Of a DNA stretch of 64,000 nt, positions 24,243-34,898 are shown piece by piece. Position numbers and translations under genes: made by a program. Within the stretch, counting starts at the first letter, position 1, and every line of letters begins with the position of its first letter. Under the pieces are notes generated by a model. It made no database searches, was not told where the DNA came from, and was given only the letters and a program-made list of their open reading frames with translations. The stretch comes from Ruoffia tabacinasalis (GTDB taxonomy: Bacteria > Bacillota > Bacilli > Lactobacillales > Aerococcaceae), in assembly GCF_005864045.1 (NCBI RefSeq), contig NZ_VBSP01000004.1, forward strand, positions 26,583 to 90,582, given 5' to 3'.

Positions 24243-25622
24243 ATGTATACAACAGATACAATTGCAGCTATTGCTACAGCACTGGGAGAAAGTGCGATTG
24301 GCATTGTGAGATTGAGTGGAGATGAAGCGATTGAGATTGCGAGTAAAATCTTCAAAGGTAAGAACTTAAATAACGTAGATTCGCATACAATTAACTATGG
24401 CCATATCATTGACCCTGAAACAGGAAAAGTCATTGATGAAGTGATGGTGAGTGTATTGAAGGCACCAAGATCTTATACAACGGAAGATAGTGTTGAAATC
24501 AACTCACACGGTGGGATTATGGCTATCCAAAGAGTACTTGAAGCAGTCTTAGCGAATGGTGCGAGATTGGCTGAGCCAGGAGAATTTTCGAAGCGTGCAT
24601 TTTTAAATGGTCGTATTGATTTATCACAGGCAGAAGCAGTGATGGACCTAATCCAAGCGAAGACGGATAAAGCAATGGATGCGTCAATGAACCAATTACA
24701 AGGAAGTCTTTCAACTAAAATACGTTCATTACGTCAGGAAATGCTAGACACACTTGCACAAGTGGAAGTAACAATTGACTACCCAGAATACGATGATGTC
24801 GAAGAGATGTCATTGAAGCAACTGAATGAAACAGCCGTACATGTGAAGGAACAAATCCAAAAAATCTTACATCAAGCGCAACACGGCCGTTTATTCCGTG
24901 ATGGAATTAATACTGCGATTATCGGACGTCCAAACGTTGGTAAGTCAAGCTTATTAAACCGATTAACTGGTTTAGAGAAGGCAATTGTAACTGATATTGA
25001 AGGAACAACGCGTGATACGATTGAAGAATACGTTAACGTTCGTGGTGTACCACTTCGACTTATCGATACAGCTGGAATTCGCCAAACTGATGAAGTCGTT
25101 GAACGAATTGGTGTTGAACGCAGTCGTAAAGTTATGGAAGAAGCAGATTTAGTGATTCTAATCTTAAACCAAGCGCAAGCCTTACAAGAAGTAGACATTG
25201 AACTCCTAGAATTAACTAAGGATCAAAATCGCATTATTTTATTAAATAAACAAGATTTAGAGCCTAAATTAACTCACGCTGACTTAGAACCTTACATTCA
25301 AGATGCCGATTTAATCGCAACATCGATGCTTGAAGAATCTGGGATTGATGAGTTAGAAGCTCAAATTGAACAAAGATTCTTCAGTGGTGAAATCAAGTCT
25401 GGTGACGTGAACTATTTACTGAACACACGTCATACACAATTACTACGCCAAGCAATTAGCTCACTGGATGAAGTGCTTGAGTCAACTGAGATGATGTTGC
25501 CTGTTGATTTAATTCAGATGGACTTCACACGTGCTTGGGATTTACTTGGTGAAATTACCGGAGATTCTGTCCAAGACGAACTATTAAATAAATTATTTAG
25601 CCAATTCTGTTTAGGTAAGTAA
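24243..25622 (+). CDS. mnmE: tRNA modification GTPase MnmE
   Basis: MnmE works with MnmG to add carboxymethylaminomethyl to U34 of certain tRNAs. The 459 residues have an N-terminal folate-binding domain ([21 protein letters not shown]), a helical domain interrupted by the G domain with G1 GRPNVGKSS (228-236), G2/G3 TTRDT and DTAG, G4 NKQD, and the essential C-terminal CLGK (456-459). The start follows AGAAAGGAG. In most Firmicutes this gene follows khpB directly; here about 19 kb intervene. Confidence 0.97.
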   Translation: MYTTDTIAAIATALGESAIGIVRLSGDEAIEIASKIFKGKNLNNVDSHTINYGHIIDPETGKVIDEVMVSVLKAPRSYTTEDSVEINSHGGIMAIQRVLEAVLANGARLAEPGEFSKRAFLNGRIDLSQAEAVMDLIQAKTDKAMDASMNQLQGSLSTKIRSLRQEMLDTLAQVEVTIDYPEYDDVEEMSLKQLNETAVHVKEQIQKILHQAQHGRLFRDGINTAIIGRPNVGKSSLLNRLTGLEKAIVTDIEGTTRDTIEEYVNVRGVPLRLIDTAGIRQTDEVVERIGVERSRKVMEEADLVILILNQAQALQEVDIELLELTKDQNRIILLNKQDLEPKLTHADLEPYIQDADLIATSMLEESGIDELEAQIEQRFFSGEIKSGDVNYLLNTRHTQLLRQAISSLDEVLESTEMMLPVDLIQMDFTRAWDLLGEITGDSVQDELLNKLFSQFCLGK

Positions 25623-25644
25623 AGGTAGAAAGGACGACAAAATC

Positions 25645-26133
25645 ATGACAAAACTATCAACTATTTGTTATCTCGATAATGGATCAGAGATTTTACTGCT
25701 GCATCGCAATAAAAAGCCGAATGACATTCATGAAGGAAAATGGATTAGTGTCGGTGGTAAATTTGAAGCAGGTGAAACACCTGAAGAATGCGCCATCCGT
25801 GAGATTAAAGAAGAGACAGGCTTAACCGCTACAAAACTTGATTTAAGAGGCTTTATTACCTTTCCAGATTTCAAACATGATGGTGAAGATTGGTATAGTT
25901 TTGTCTATGTCGTGACTGAGTTCGAAGGCGAACTCCTTGAAGAATGCGATGAAGGAACACTGGAATGGGTTCCTTATGACCAAGTCATGGCAAAACCGAC
26001 TTGGGAAGGGGATTACATTTACTTAGATTGGTTAGTGAAACATACACCATATTTCTCAGCAAAATTTACTTATGATACAAATGGCGAATTAACCGAACAT
26101 ACCGTTGAATTTAAAGAAGAGAAGAAAGACTAG
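25645..26133 (+). CDS. Nudix hydrolase (MutT/8-oxo-dGTP diphosphatase type)
   Basis: The 162-residue protein has a full Nudix box, [24 protein letters not shown] (about residues 38-60), which binds the metal and the pyrophosphate. The N-terminal [17 protein letters not shown] and the length fit the MutT group that clears oxidised nucleotides, though the substrate cannot be fixed by sequence alone. It lies between mnmE and mnmG, 22 bp after the former and 13 bp before the latter, so it interrupts the usual pair within one operon. Confidence 0.88.
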   Translation: MTKLSTICYLDNGSEILLLHRNKKPNDIHEGKWISVGGKFEAGETPEECAIREIKEETGLTATKLDLRGFITFPDFKHDGEDWYSFVYVVTEFEGELLEECDEGTLEWVPYDQVMAKPTWEGDYIYLDWLVKHTPYFSAKFTYDTNGELTEHTVEFKEEKKD

Positions 26134-26146
26134 AAAGGAGTTAATT

Positions 26147-28060
26147 ATGCAAATATATGAAGCAGGACAATATGATGTTATTGTTGTTGGAGCAGGACAT
26201 GCTGGATCAGAAGCCGCTTTAGCAGCAGCCCGTATGGGATCTAAAACACTTTTATTAACATTAAGCTTAGAAATGATTGCGTTTATGCCGTGTAATCCAT
26301 CCATTGGTGGACCAGCCAAAGGGGTAGTCGTTCGAGAAATCGACGCACTGGGTGGCGAAATGGGGCGCAATATCGATAGAAACTACATTCAAATGCGTTT
26401 ATTAAATACAAGTAAAGGCCCAGCAGTACAAGCTTTACGTGCCCAAGCAGATAAAGAAACGTATGCAAAAAACATGCGTCAAGTTCTTGAAGAAGAAGAA
26501 AACTTAACACTTAAACAAGGAATGGTTGAAGAATTATATGTCGAAGATGGCCAAGTAAAAGGTGTTATTACAAACTCAGGTGCTAAGTATTTAGCTGACG
26601 CTGTTGTATTAACAGCCGGTACATCTTCACGTGGTAAAATTATTATTGGTGATTTAGATTATTCATCTGGGCCAAATAATACATTACCTTCGATCAAATT
26701 ATCTGAAAACTTACTGGAATTAGGTGTTGAATTAGCTAGATTCAAAACAGGAACACCGCCAAGAATCCACGCTGATTCAGTAACGTTTGAAGATACTGTT
26801 GAGCAACCTGGTGATACAATGCCGAATCATTTCTCATTTTTAACTCCCGACGAAGACTTCAAAGAAGAAAGTGTTTCGTGCTGGTTAACGCATACGAATG
26901 CCCAAACACACGAAATTATTCAAGCAAACCTACACCGTGCCCCAATGTTTAGTGGAATGGTAGAAGGTGTTGGTGCTCGTTATTGTCCATCTATCGAAGA
27001 TAAAATCGTTCGATTCAGTGACAAACCACGTCACCAAATCTTCATTGAACCAGAAGGCGCAAACACGAAAGAAATGTACGTTCAAGGCCTTTCAACATCA
27101 TTGCCAGAGGAAGTTCAAGTTGAGATGTTACGTACGGTAAAAGGTATGGAAAATGCGAAACTGATGCGTCCAGGCTATGCGATTGAATATGATGTCGTTA
27201 TACCACATCAATTAGACTTGTCACTTGAAGTGAAATCATTACCTGGTTTATTTACTGCAGGTCAAATGAACGGAACAAGTGGTTATGAAGAAGCAGCAGG
27301 TCAAGGAATTATGGCTGGTATTAACGCAGCACGTAAAGTCCAAGGAAAAGACCCGCTCATCTTAAAACGTAATGAAGCTTATATCGGTGTGATGATTGAT
27401 GACTTAGTAACAAAAGGGACAACAGAGCCATACCGTTTACTTACGTCACGTGCGGAATATCGATTATTATTACGTCATGATAATGCTGATATGCGTTTAA
27501 CTGAGATTGGACACGAGATTGGTTTAGTATCTGAAGACCATTATGAAGCTTTCAAAGCGAAACAAGCACTCGTTGATCAAGAGTTAGAACGCTTAAGCAA
27601 AATCCGCTTAACACCACATACGGAAGGTTTAGTTGATTTATTCGAACGTGTTGGATCAGCCTTATTAAAAGATGGGATCTTAGCAAGCGACTTATTAAAA
27701 CGACCAGAAATTCGTTACTTTGACTTAGTGACATTAATTCCTCGCGAAGAAGGACCATTGAACCGTCAAGTCGGTGAACAAGTTGAAATTCAAATTAAAT
27801 ACGAAGGTTATATTAATAAAGCTGTTCGAAAAGTAGAAAAAATGAGTGCTATGGAAGAAAAACAAATTCCAGAAGACATTGATTGGGATGCAATTGGGAA
27901 CCTAGCAAATGAAGCAAGAGAACGATTAAAACTAATCAATCCAAGCACTTTAGGACAAGCAAGTCGTGTGAGTGGGGTAAACCCAGCAGATATTGCGATC
28001 CTTTCTGTTTATATCCAACAAGGTAAAATTAAACGTGTTGGCGAACCAACAGCATCATAA
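26147..28060 (+). CDS. mnmG: tRNA uridine-5-carboxymethylaminomethyl(34) synthesis enzyme MnmG
   Basis: MnmG (GidA) is the FAD- and NADH-dependent partner of MnmE in wobble uridine modification. The 637-residue product begins with a Rossmann motif, [22 protein letters not shown] (Gly15, 17, 20), and has the family stretches [22 protein letters not shown] [13 protein letters not shown] and GYEEAAGQG. The C-terminal MnmE-binding domain ends with [17 protein letters not shown] 26147 follows GAAAGGAG; an upstream in-frame TTG lies inside the nudix gene and is not credible. Confidence 0.97.
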   Translation: MQIYEAGQYDVIVVGAGHAGSEAALAAARMGSKTLLLTLSLEMIAFMPCNPSIGGPAKGVVVREIDALGGEMGRNIDRNYIQMRLLNTSKGPAVQALRAQADKETYAKNMRQVLEEEENLTLKQGMVEELYVEDGQVKGVITNSGAKYLADAVVLTAGTSSRGKIIIGDLDYSSGPNNTLPSIKLSENLLELGVELARFKTGTPPRIHADSVTFEDTVEQPGDTMPNHFSFLTPDEDFKEESVSCWLTHTNAQTHEIIQANLHRAPMFSGMVEGVGARYCPSIEDKIVRFSDKPRHQIFIEPEGANTKEMYVQGLSTSLPEEVQVEMLRTVKGMENAKLMRPGYAIEYDVVIPHQLDLSLEVKSLPGLFTAGQMNGTSGYEEAAGQGIMAGINAARKVQGKDPLILKRNEAYIGVMIDDLVTKGTTEPYRLLTSRAEYRLLLRHDNADMRLTEIGHEIGLVSEDHYEAFKAKQALVDQELERLSKIRLTPHTEGLVDLFERVGSALLKDGILASDLLKRPEIRYFDLVTLIPREEGPLNRQVGEQVEIQIKYEGYINKAVRKVEKMSAMEEKQIPEDIDWDAIGNLANEARERLKLINPSTLGQASRVSGVNPADIAILSVYIQQGKIKRVGEPTAS

Positions 28061-28068
28061 CATTATAA

Positions 28069-28115
28069 ATGGAGGCGACACACTGATGATTCAGCGTGCC
28101 GCCTCCATATTTTTT
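28069..28115 (+). terminator. Terminator after mnmG
   Basis: ATGGAGGCG (28069-28077) pairs with CGCCTCCAT (28100-28108), followed by ATTTTTT. Confidence 0.88.
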
Positions 28116-28143
28116 AAGAAATCATTAGCTTTAGGCCCAAAGG

Positions 28144-28172
28144 TTGTTAAGTATTTATATGGGATGTATAAT
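28144..28172 (+). promoter_or_regulatory. lepB promoter
   Basis: TTGTTA (28144-28149), 17-bp spacer, TATAAT (28167-28172), 33 bp before the lepB start. Confidence 0.75.
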
Positions 28173-28204
28173 ATTCTTATTATGTTATTTGCTAGGAGAT
28201 TATC

Positions 28205-28732
28205 ATGAACAGTATTAAACGTTTTTTTAAAGAGAATGGCTTATTTTTATTACTCATCGTTGGAATGGTTTTACTAAGATTATTTGTGTTTACACCCTTT
28301 GAAGTCGATGGACCTTCGATGAATTATACTTTAGCACACGGCGATCGATTATTCGGTGCGAATATCTTCAAGGTGGATCGATTTGATATCGTGATACTTG
28401 ATTCGCCGACTGAGGAAGGAAAGCAATACATTAAACGTGTGATTGGCTTACCTGGTGATACAATTTCATCTCAAGATGATGTGATTTATATTAACGACGA
28501 ACCATTATCAGAAACTTACTTATCGGAAGAAACTCTTCAGAATAATACGAACACCATTAATTTTGCTCCATTAACAATTCCTGAAGGGGAATACTTTGTT
28601 ATGGGAGATAACCGAAATCATTCATTCGATAGTACAGAGTTTGGACCGATTCCTGAAGAATCAATTAATGCTGAAATATTATTCAGATTTTGGCCATTAG
28701 ATACTTTTGGAACCGTCGATGAAACTGATTAA
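28205..28732 (+). CDS. lepB: Signal peptidase I
   Basis: LepB cleaves signal peptides on the outer face of the membrane. The 175-residue protein has one N-terminal membrane segment (12-30), the catalytic Ser38 in VDGPSMNYTL and the general base Lys77 in YIKRVIGLPGD. The C-terminal box E is YFVMGDNRNHSFDSTEFGPI. It is compact, like most Gram-positive type I peptidases. It is a single gene with its own promoter. The many secreted proteins of this window would be substrates. Confidence 0.95.
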   Translation: MNSIKRFFKENGLFLLLIVGMVLLRLFVFTPFEVDGPSMNYTLAHGDRLFGANIFKVDRFDIVILDSPTEEGKQYIKRVIGLPGDTISSQDDVIYINDEPLSETYLSEETLQNNTNTINFAPLTIPEGEYFVMGDNRNHSFDSTEFGPIPEESINAEILFRFWPLDTFGTVDETD

Positions 28733-28740
28733 ATAGAAAT

Positions 28741-28789
28741 AACCACCTTCACTAGACGTGTTTAAACCGTTTAATGGAGGTGGTTAATT
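28741..28789 (+). terminator. Possible terminator after lepB
   Basis: AACCACCT (28741-28748) pairs with AGGTGGTT (28778-28785) across a long loop. The tail AATTTGTG is a poor T run, so this is a weak call. Confidence 0.5.
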
Positions 28790-28813
28790 TGTGTGAATGG
28801 TTAGTTTAACCGA

Positions 28814-29770
28814 TTAAATTGTATAATTATCTGGTGAATGAACACTTTCCAAGTTTTTAACACGTTTACATAGTATTTGATCAGCTATCTTCAAATAATT
28901 TTGCGCATTCGTTGATAATTCCTGATTCTTCGGAGCAATCCAGCAAATATGGTGACTTTCTGAGCTTTCTAAAGGAATTGACGTAACATAATCATCAGTA
29001 ATGCGGTTTGTCATAATGCCCGAGCCTGTTAAATAAGCATTTGACCCCGTAATGATATTAATTGCACTCATCCGGTCACTTACAACAACCTTCTGATCAT
29101 TTGCTTGAACTTCTAAGGGATGTTCAGTTAAGAAGTCGTTTTGATGCTCTGTTTGTTCGAATGTGATCGCAGGATAATCCATTAAGTCCTTATATTTTAT
29201 ACTTTCAAATTCAGTTAAAGGATGGTCTTTTCGAATAAAGACATGAGGCTGGAATTCCCACATCACATGGAATTGTAGATTTTCTTGTTCGAATAAGCGA
29301 GTTAACATTCGGCGGTTAAATTCACTTAAGTATACGAAGCCAATTTCACTAACATTTTGCGAAACATTTTTAATGACTGAATAGGTATCTACTTCAAAGA
29401 AGCGATAGACAAAGCGTTCACCTGGATGTTTATTAATAAATTTGCTGAAAGCTTCTGAAGCGAAGTCATAATGCTGACTTGAGACAGAAAAGAATTGACG
29501 TTCCGACTCATTATTAACAAACAAATCGCGCATGACATCAAGTTGGCTTAAGACTTGTCGAGCTTGAGTTATAAATTCATGCCCTTCATGTGTTGTGGTC
29601 ATTCCGCTACTTGAACGGGTAAATAATTGTTGACCGACTTCAGCCTCGAGTTCTTTAAGTGAGACTGATATGGTTGAAGGGGATACAAATAACAACTCAG
29701 CTGCGCGGTTAATCGATCCGGTTTTTTCAATATAGTCTAAATACTTTAATTGCTGTATATTCAAATACAT
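28814..29770 (-). CDS. LysR-family transcriptional regulator
   Basis: The 318-residue protein has an N-terminal helix-turn-helix (about 1-62) with the LysR signature INRAAELLFVSPSTISVSLKELEAEVGQQLFTR split across its two helices, then a two-lobed effector domain. The start is the ATG at 29770. It is convergent with lepB and sits just downstream of the permuted peptide transporter, on the same strand but behind that operon's terminator. It may control that transporter, although this is inference from position. A palindrome overlaps its upstream region. Confidence 0.88.
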   Translation of the reverse strand: MYLNIQQLKYLDYIEKTGSINRAAELLFVSPSTISVSLKELEAEVGQQLFTRSSSGMTTTHEGHEFITQARQVLSQLDVMRDLFVNNESERQFFSVSSQHYDFASEAFSKFINKHPGERFVYRFFEVDTYSVIKNVSQNVSEIGFVYLSEFNRRMLTRLFEQENLQFHVMWEFQPHVFIRKDHPLTEFESIKYKDLMDYPAITFEQTEHQNDFLTEHPLEVQANDQKVVVSDRMSAINIITGSNAYLTGSGIMTNRITDDYVTSIPLESSESHHICWIAPKNQELSTNAQNYLKIADQILCKRVKNLESVHSPDNYTI

Positions 29771-29817
29771 CCGTTCCTTTCTGAAACTATAGAAATGCTC
29801 TCTAAGTTGGATTTGGA

Positions 29818-29839
29818 TACGATATTTAAATATACCGTA
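29818..29839. promoter_or_regulatory. Candidate LysR operator
   Basis: TACGATATTTAAATATACCGTA has a perfect 12-bp core (ATATTTAAATAT) with TACG and CGTA arms, the right size for a LysR T-N11-A type site, and lies 48 bp upstream of the lysR-type gene. The surrounding gap to 30036 shows only a terminator and a GCATTCGG motif at 29938. Confidence 0.45.
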
Positions 29840-29984
29840 ATAAATCTTTCAATGTTAATTATCATACCGCAATTTGTTGTAAATGTTAATTGACTATATA
29901 AAATTTTAATGAAAAACTTGAGAAAAACTGTAAACCCGCATTCGGTTCTAAAACGATTCCGAGATAACTACGAAATTATTCCAC

Positions 29985-30029
29985 AGAAAAAGCCCTCAAC
30001 CATCCTATTTACAAGGTAGTTGAGGGCTT
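29985..30029 (-). terminator. Terminator of the permuted-SBP transporter operon
   Basis: AAGCCCTCAAC (29990-30000) pairs with GTTGAGGGCTT (30019-30029). On the minus strand it runs into TTTTTCTG. Confidence 0.88.
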
Positions 30030-30036
30030 AAACATT

Positions 30037-31839
30037 TTATTCAGTAGCTGAATTTAAGTAATTGTTTCTAAACTCTTCTACTTTTGCTTGGTCAGCGACT
30101 AAAGTATTCCCAGTTTCAACAAGTGGCGATAATGTTGAGTAAGCTGGTAATTTTAATCCTTGGTAAGCAGCATTAATTTCTTCTTGGTTGATAGCATAAA
30201 GAACTGATTTTCTTAAGTCAGCACTGTCTGATACCGGGCGGCCGGGTGTATTGACGTTGAATAACATATAAGTTACCGCATTACTTGGAATTGATTGGAG
30301 TGCTAAACTTGACTCGTTCTCAACAATTGGGTAATCAACTTCACCTAAACCATAGTACAGATCAACTTCGTTCGAGCGTAAGGCAGATAAAGCACTACTT
30401 GAATCAGCGATAAAGCGGACTGTGACTTGCTCAATGTTTGCATCTGCATCTGTATCAGGACGGTATGCTGGGTTTTTAACAAAGTTTGCTTGGTAATCAT
30501 TTTTATCAACCATGATGTAAGGACCACTTGTCCATAGATGGTTATCATAAGAGCCACCTTCAGTGACAGCACGTTGGTCTCCATAAGCGATGTCTGAGTT
30601 TACATCATAAGACTCGATATCATAAGTATTTATTGCTTCAACTTGTTGTTCTGACACGATACCTGCTGATTGGTGACCTAAGTAATTTAATACTTGTGGA
30701 AATGGTTGTGTTGTTGTTAATTTAACGACTTGATAATTACCATTTGCATTATCGACCTCATCTTCAGAAGCAACAACAGATGAGATAGGTGTTTCTAACC
30801 CTTCTTCTAAGGCATCTTTTACAGATGAGTCACTTCCAGAAAGTGTCGCTTCTTCTAATTCAGCAATATCTTCGACAATTGAAACTTCGTCAATATGCTC
30901 ATGTAAACTATAAGTACGGTGATCAGGAACTGAATTAGGGTCTTTGGCACGATTGAGTGAGTAAACAACATCTTCAGCCGATACTAAATCACCTGTATCA
31001 ACTGCTGCACCGTCTTTGATTTGAGCAAAGTTAATATCATCACGTAAGATGAAGTAATACTCTGAGTTTCCGTCTGCAATCGCATGATTATAACTTAATG
31101 AATTCTCTGAAGTAATTTGGTCATCATCCGTTAGGTTGATTAAACGTACATACATATTCGTATTCAATTGGTTGATACTTCCGTCGTTCCCTTTAATTGG
31201 GTCTAATGAAGTCAATTGTGATGACGTTTGTGTTAAAAGTAGTGGACGTTCAGCATGTTGACTGTCATCAACATAAGAAACGGGCTCCCAAGCAAAGGCT
31301 CTTGATTTAGACAAACGAATGGAATCTGGGTTTAATACTTCTTGATTAAAGGCTTGTGCTTTTAGTGATGTATATAAAGGCACGATATATGCATTTTCAG
31401 TCACTAATTGATTCTCGAATTCAGTATATGTATCCACATATTCTTCTGGTGTTTCCGTTGCTGCTTGTTCAATTAGCTCATCCACTTCCGGGTTACTCAT
31501 AATACTGTTATCCCCATCTGATTTAAATAATGAACGAACAGCATAATCAGGGTTCCCTGTAACGGTCGTCCAACTTGAGATAGCTAAGTCATAATTACCT
31601 GCTTCTTTTTGAGCATTAAAACTTGCATAATCCGGTTGTAAACTTGTCTCAACTTGGAAGCCAGCACGAGTTAATTGGTCACGGACAATATTAACATCTT
31701 GTTCAGATGCTGATTGAGCTAAGATAGTAATGGGAATGGCTTCTTGAGCATTGGCAGTTTGTACAGTAGTTGCGACTGGAGCGACTACCCCAACTAATAC
31801 TAAGGCTGTTAAAAATAATTTGTTTAAAATTTTATTCAT
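30037..31839 (-). CDS. Oligopeptide-type ABC transporter binding protein, circularly permuted
   Basis: The 600-residue extracellular protein has a signal peptide ending TANAQ (about 1-32) and no lipobox. Residues 36-192 look like the C-terminal third of an OppA/SBP_bac_5 protein (IVRDQLTRAGFQVET, DLAISSWTTVTGNPDY, IVPLYTS). Residues 197-600 look like the normal N-terminal two thirds (LLTQTSSQLTSLDPIKG, YFILRDDINFA, SAEDVVYSLNRA, FNVNTPGRPVSD). The chain ends at ADLRKSVLYAINQEE and the following segment, just where the module at the N-terminus would normally continue. ATG 31839 has AAGGAGA upstream; the open frame to 31905 does not. It is the last gene of the permease operon. The ligand is unknown. 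Confidence 0.85.
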   Translation of the reverse strand: MNKILNKLFLTALVLVGVVAPVATTVQTANAQEAIPITILAQSASEQDVNIVRDQLTRAGFQVETSLQPDYASFNAQKEAGNYDLAISSWTTVTGNPDYAVRSLFKSDGDNSIMSNPEVDELIEQAATETPEEYVDTYTEFENQLVTENAYIVPLYTSLKAQAFNQEVLNPDSIRLSKSRAFAWEPVSYVDDSQHAERPLLLTQTSSQLTSLDPIKGNDGSINQLNTNMYVRLINLTDDDQITSENSLSYNHAIADGNSEYYFILRDDINFAQIKDGAAVDTGDLVSAEDVVYSLNRAKDPNSVPDHRTYSLHEHIDEVSIVEDIAELEEATLSGSDSSVKDALEEGLETPISSVVASEDEVDNANGNYQVVKLTTTQPFPQVLNYLGHQSAGIVSEQQVEAINTYDIESYDVNSDIAYGDQRAVTEGGSYDNHLWTSGPYIMVDKNDYQANFVKNPAYRPDTDADANIEQVTVRFIADSSSALSALRSNEVDLYYGLGEVDYPIVENESSLALQSIPSNAVTYMLFNVNTPGRPVSDSADLRKSVLYAINQEEINAAYQGLKLPAYSTLSPLVETGNTLVADQAKVEEFRNNYLNSATE

Positions 31840-31945
31840 GAAAAATCTCCTTTTATTTTGCTTTGAATATTTACGACACTTACAACAATCTTCATCTGTG
31901 TTCATCGATACAGCTCACCAACTTTCTTCATAAAATGCTTACGTG

Positions 31946-33397
31946 TTATTGAGTCATCTTAGGATCTAAAGCATCACGTAAGCCGTCTCCTAAGAAGTTA
32001 AATGATAAAACTAGGGCAATAATAGCTAAACCTGGATAGATAGCTAAGTAAGGTTGTGTTTCTAGATAATCACTTCCGATACGTAAGATGTTACCCCACT
32101 CAGGAATATGACTTTCAACTCCTAAACCTAAATAACTTAAACTACTTGTTGAAATAACTGCCGTCGCGACAGTAAGCGATGAGCGAATAATCATAGGGGC
32201 GCTCGCATTAGGAATAATATGTTTCAAAATGATTTTTACATCACTAACCCCAACGGCGTGGGCAGCTTCAACGTATTCTAATTGCTTCACTTGAAGGACG
32301 TTGGCCCGCATTGTTCTGGCGTAACCAGGAATGCCACCGATACTCAAAGCAAGAATTAAGTTTTGCGTTGAGGTACCAAAAGCCGTCACAATCGTAATCG
32401 CTAGTAAAATACCCGGAATTGCGTACAAAACATCCAAGGAACGCATAATTGTTTGGTCAACACGGTGTGAGTAATAACCTGAGACTGCACCTAGGAAACC
32501 ACCAATTAGTAGAGGCGCTAAAGTAGCCAAGACCCCAACTAATAAAGAAATCCGACCACCAAAGACCATGCGTGAAAAGACATCGCGCCCGAAATTATCA
32601 GTTCCTAAAGGATACGTCATACTTGGTGCCTGTAAAATCGCCGTATAATTATTTTCTACGGCGTAACTATACTCAAAGGTTAAGTAACTTGTAATTGCCA
32701 TGGCGAATATAAAGGTAATAATATAAAGCCCAAAGATAGCAACTTCATGACGAGAAATGTTTGAAAAGACACTACGTCGGCGCACATTTGCTTGATTATG
32801 ATGTTCACGCCAAATTAACCAAGCAGCAATCAATCCTAATAAATTTCCACTGAATGAAGTGACTACAAGGAAGGCGATAATAATATATAACTGAGTTTTG
32901 GATACATTTTTCAAATGAGCACTAAATAGAGAAAGTCCCCAATGAAAGAGTAAACTGACGCCCAATAGGACTAAACCGATAATAAACGTCGGGCTCATTG
33001 TAGGTTTGAAAAAGTTTAAACTCGTTGTCGCAATAATCGTTAAGTCAACGAGGACCGCAAAAATCAAATAAATTTGATACGACATGAGTTTACGTAATAT
33101 TAAGAACATCCCCGTTATAAAGTTAAATGGATTCCCTAATAAGACGGATAACATAAGGACAAAACCCCATACGCGGTGCACAGGGTGAACTTTTCCATTG
33201 TTTTGAATGTGTCTGGCAATAAAGAAGTTTATGAAGCTGAGTATCAGGTGAGTAAGGGCGAAGCCGATAGTCACTAAACTCCAATCTGTTCCTTGTCTTA
33301 AATATGTAAATAAAATGACCGCTAATGAGAAGACGATCGAAAGTGTCGAAGCAAAACGTAAATAGCGTTTTGCTACCGGTGAATAAGATTGAATCAA
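31946..33397 (-). CDS. OppC-type ABC permease with N-terminal multi-membrane extension
   Basis: The 483-residue protein is far longer than the 300 residues usual for OppC/DppC. The C-terminal 270 residues are a normal permease core, with TYPLGTDNFGRDVFSRMVFGGRISL, the EAA loop VEAAHAVGVSDVKI with HIIPNA, and LGDGLRDALDPKM. The first 210 residues add about six hydrophobic segments that I cannot assign to a family. The frame opens at TTG 33403, but that codon is one base from AAGGAG; TTG 33397 has the proper spacing. It lies between the OppB-type permease and the binding protein. Confidence 0.85.
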   Translation of the reverse strand: MIQSYSPVAKRYLRFASTLSIVFSLAVILFTYLRQGTDWSLVTIGFALTHLILSFINFFIARHIQNNGKVHPVHRVWGFVLMLSVLLGNPFNFITGMFLILRKLMSYQIYLIFAVLVDLTIIATTSLNFFKPTMSPTFIIGLVLLGVSLLFHWGLSLFSAHLKNVSKTQLYIIIAFLVVTSFSGNLLGLIAAWLIWREHHNQANVRRRSVFSNISRHEVAIFGLYIITFIFAMAITSYLTFEYSYAVENNYTAILQAPSMTYPLGTDNFGRDVFSRMVFGGRISLLVGVLATLAPLLIGGFLGAVSGYYSHRVDQTIMRSLDVLYAIPGILLAITIVTAFGTSTQNLILALSIGGIPGYARTMRANVLQVKQLEYVEAAHAVGVSDVKIILKHIIPNASAPMIIRSSLTVATAVISTSSLSYLGLGVESHIPEWGNILRIGSDYLETQPYLAIYPGLAIIALVLSFNFLGDGLRDALDPKMTQ

Positions 33398-33421
33398 AGC
33401 CAAACTCCTTTCTATCTAAGT

Positions 33422-34801
33422 TTAATTTTTTAACGTTGTTCGAATTCGTGGATCAATAAGTGCATACAGTAGGTCAACGACTAAATTGACTAGAGAGACA
33501 ATAATCGCGATATAGATAACCCCGCCTAACACAGCTGGAATATCCGGCACAAATTGTTTCTCTACAATATAACTACCAACCCCATTAATATTAAAAACTT
33601 GTTCGGTGACTGCTGATCCACCTAACATCCCACCAAATTGCAGACCAATCACTGTAATAACTGGAATGAGCGCATTAGGAATAATGTGACGCCAAATGAT
33701 GCGCCAATTCGACATTCCTTTTGATCTGGCTGTTAGAAGGTAATCTTCATGAATCACTTCTAAAGTCGAAGCCCGGGTCATTCGTGCAACAGAAGCAGCT
33801 AAGCTTGTTCCTAAGACAATCGCAGGCATCAGCAGTGACCACGGATTGTCCGGATTAAAGGTTGCAGGCAACCAACGATTACGAATTGAAAAGTTTAAGA
33901 TAAAGATTAAACCTAACCAAAATGTTGGAATAGATAGACCGATTAAAGCAATGAACATAAAGAACTGGTCAAATAAAGAATTCACTTTCACCGCCGAATA
34001 AATACCAGCAGGAATCGCAATAACTAATGAAATAGCTAAAGAGAAGAAAGTAACTTGTAAAGTAATAGGGAAACGGCGCATTAAAGCGTCGATAACCAAT
34101 TCATTCCCCACATATGTGAAGCCTAAATCAAAGGTTACAACTCCTTTAATTGTTCGCAGGAGCTGAACCCAATACGAATCGTCTAAGCCATGAAGCGCAT
34201 TGAAATTCTCAATTTGTTCAGGTGTTGCTTGAATACCTAAGATGTTTTGGGCTGGATCTGAGGGTGAAAAATAAAGTAAAGTAAAGACAATCCAAGTCAC
34301 CCCAAAGATAACAAAGACCATTAAGAATAGTCTTTCAGCAATGTATCTAACAATTGGAAAACGATAAATTATCATTAAAAGATACATCGGTAAAGCTAAC
34401 ATAATACTCGAAATAAAGCCGATTGGGGTCGAAACCCATTGGGAATAAATATCTGAAAGAGAAACACTTTTTGAAATATCATCATCTTCAGTGATTAAAG
34501 ATTGTATGTAGTTATTTAATCGCTGATCAACGATTTTTTCAGTTTGCTCTTTACTAATATTTTGTTTGAAGTAGCGTTGTTTATTACGCTCTTCTTCTAA
34601 TAATTGTTGTTTTATCGCTTCTTTCTCTGTCTGAGAGAGTCGCTCGACGGCTGGTTGGGCTCTGTTCTTCAAGTAATTTACGATTTGAAGGACGAAAAAG
34701 ATAATATGTAAAGGAAAGCCGAGTACCCAAAGGGCTACCTTATAAAGCCATTGTCTTTGCATTTGTTGGTAAATCAAAGACCATTGTTCAGATTGATTCA
34801 A
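33422..34801 (-). CDS. OppB-type ABC permease with N-terminal extension
   Basis: The 459-residue product carries a normal OppB/DppB core in its last 315 residues: RYIAERLFLMVFVIFGVTWIVFTLL, HGLDDSYWVQ, the EAA loop LTARSKGMSNWRI with HIIPNALIPV, and LVDLLYALIDPRIR. Before it are about 145 extra residues with two hydrophobic segments (about 20-38, 125-145) around a charged Glu/Gln/Lys-rich region. TTG 34801 is chosen since GGAGG is eight bases upstream. It is the first gene of the operon, divergent from the fused ATPases. Confidence 0.85.
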   Translation of the reverse strand: MNQSEQWSLIYQQMQRQWLYKVALWVLGFPLHIIFFVLQIVNYLKNRAQPAVERLSQTEKEAIKQQLLEEERNKQRYFKQNISKEQTEKIVDQRLNNYIQSLITEDDDISKSVSLSDIYSQWVSTPIGFISSIMLALPMYLLMIIYRFPIVRYIAERLFLMVFVIFGVTWIVFTLLYFSPSDPAQNILGIQATPEQIENFNALHGLDDSYWVQLLRTIKGVVTFDLGFTYVGNELVIDALMRRFPITLQVTFFSLAISLVIAIPAGIYSAVKVNSLFDQFFMFIALIGLSIPTFWLGLIFILNFSIRNRWLPATFNPDNPWSLLMPAIVLGTSLAASVARMTRASTLEVIHEDYLLTARSKGMSNWRIIWRHIIPNALIPVITVIGLQFGGMLGGSAVTEQVFNINGVGSYIVEKQFVPDIPAVLGGVIYIAIIVSLVNLVVDLLYALIDPRIRTTLKN

Positions 34802-34898
34802 ATATTTCACCTCCAAAGAAAAAATAACGGATTGAATCAGACTAATTTAGTATAACGCTTCAAGACTAAAACCAGTCATGGGGATTTTCGAAGGCTAG

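Noticed and set aside
24089..24325. 78-codon frame across the mnmE promoter and start
   Set aside because: Begins inside the -35 box and overlaps mnmE in another frame; no coding pattern.
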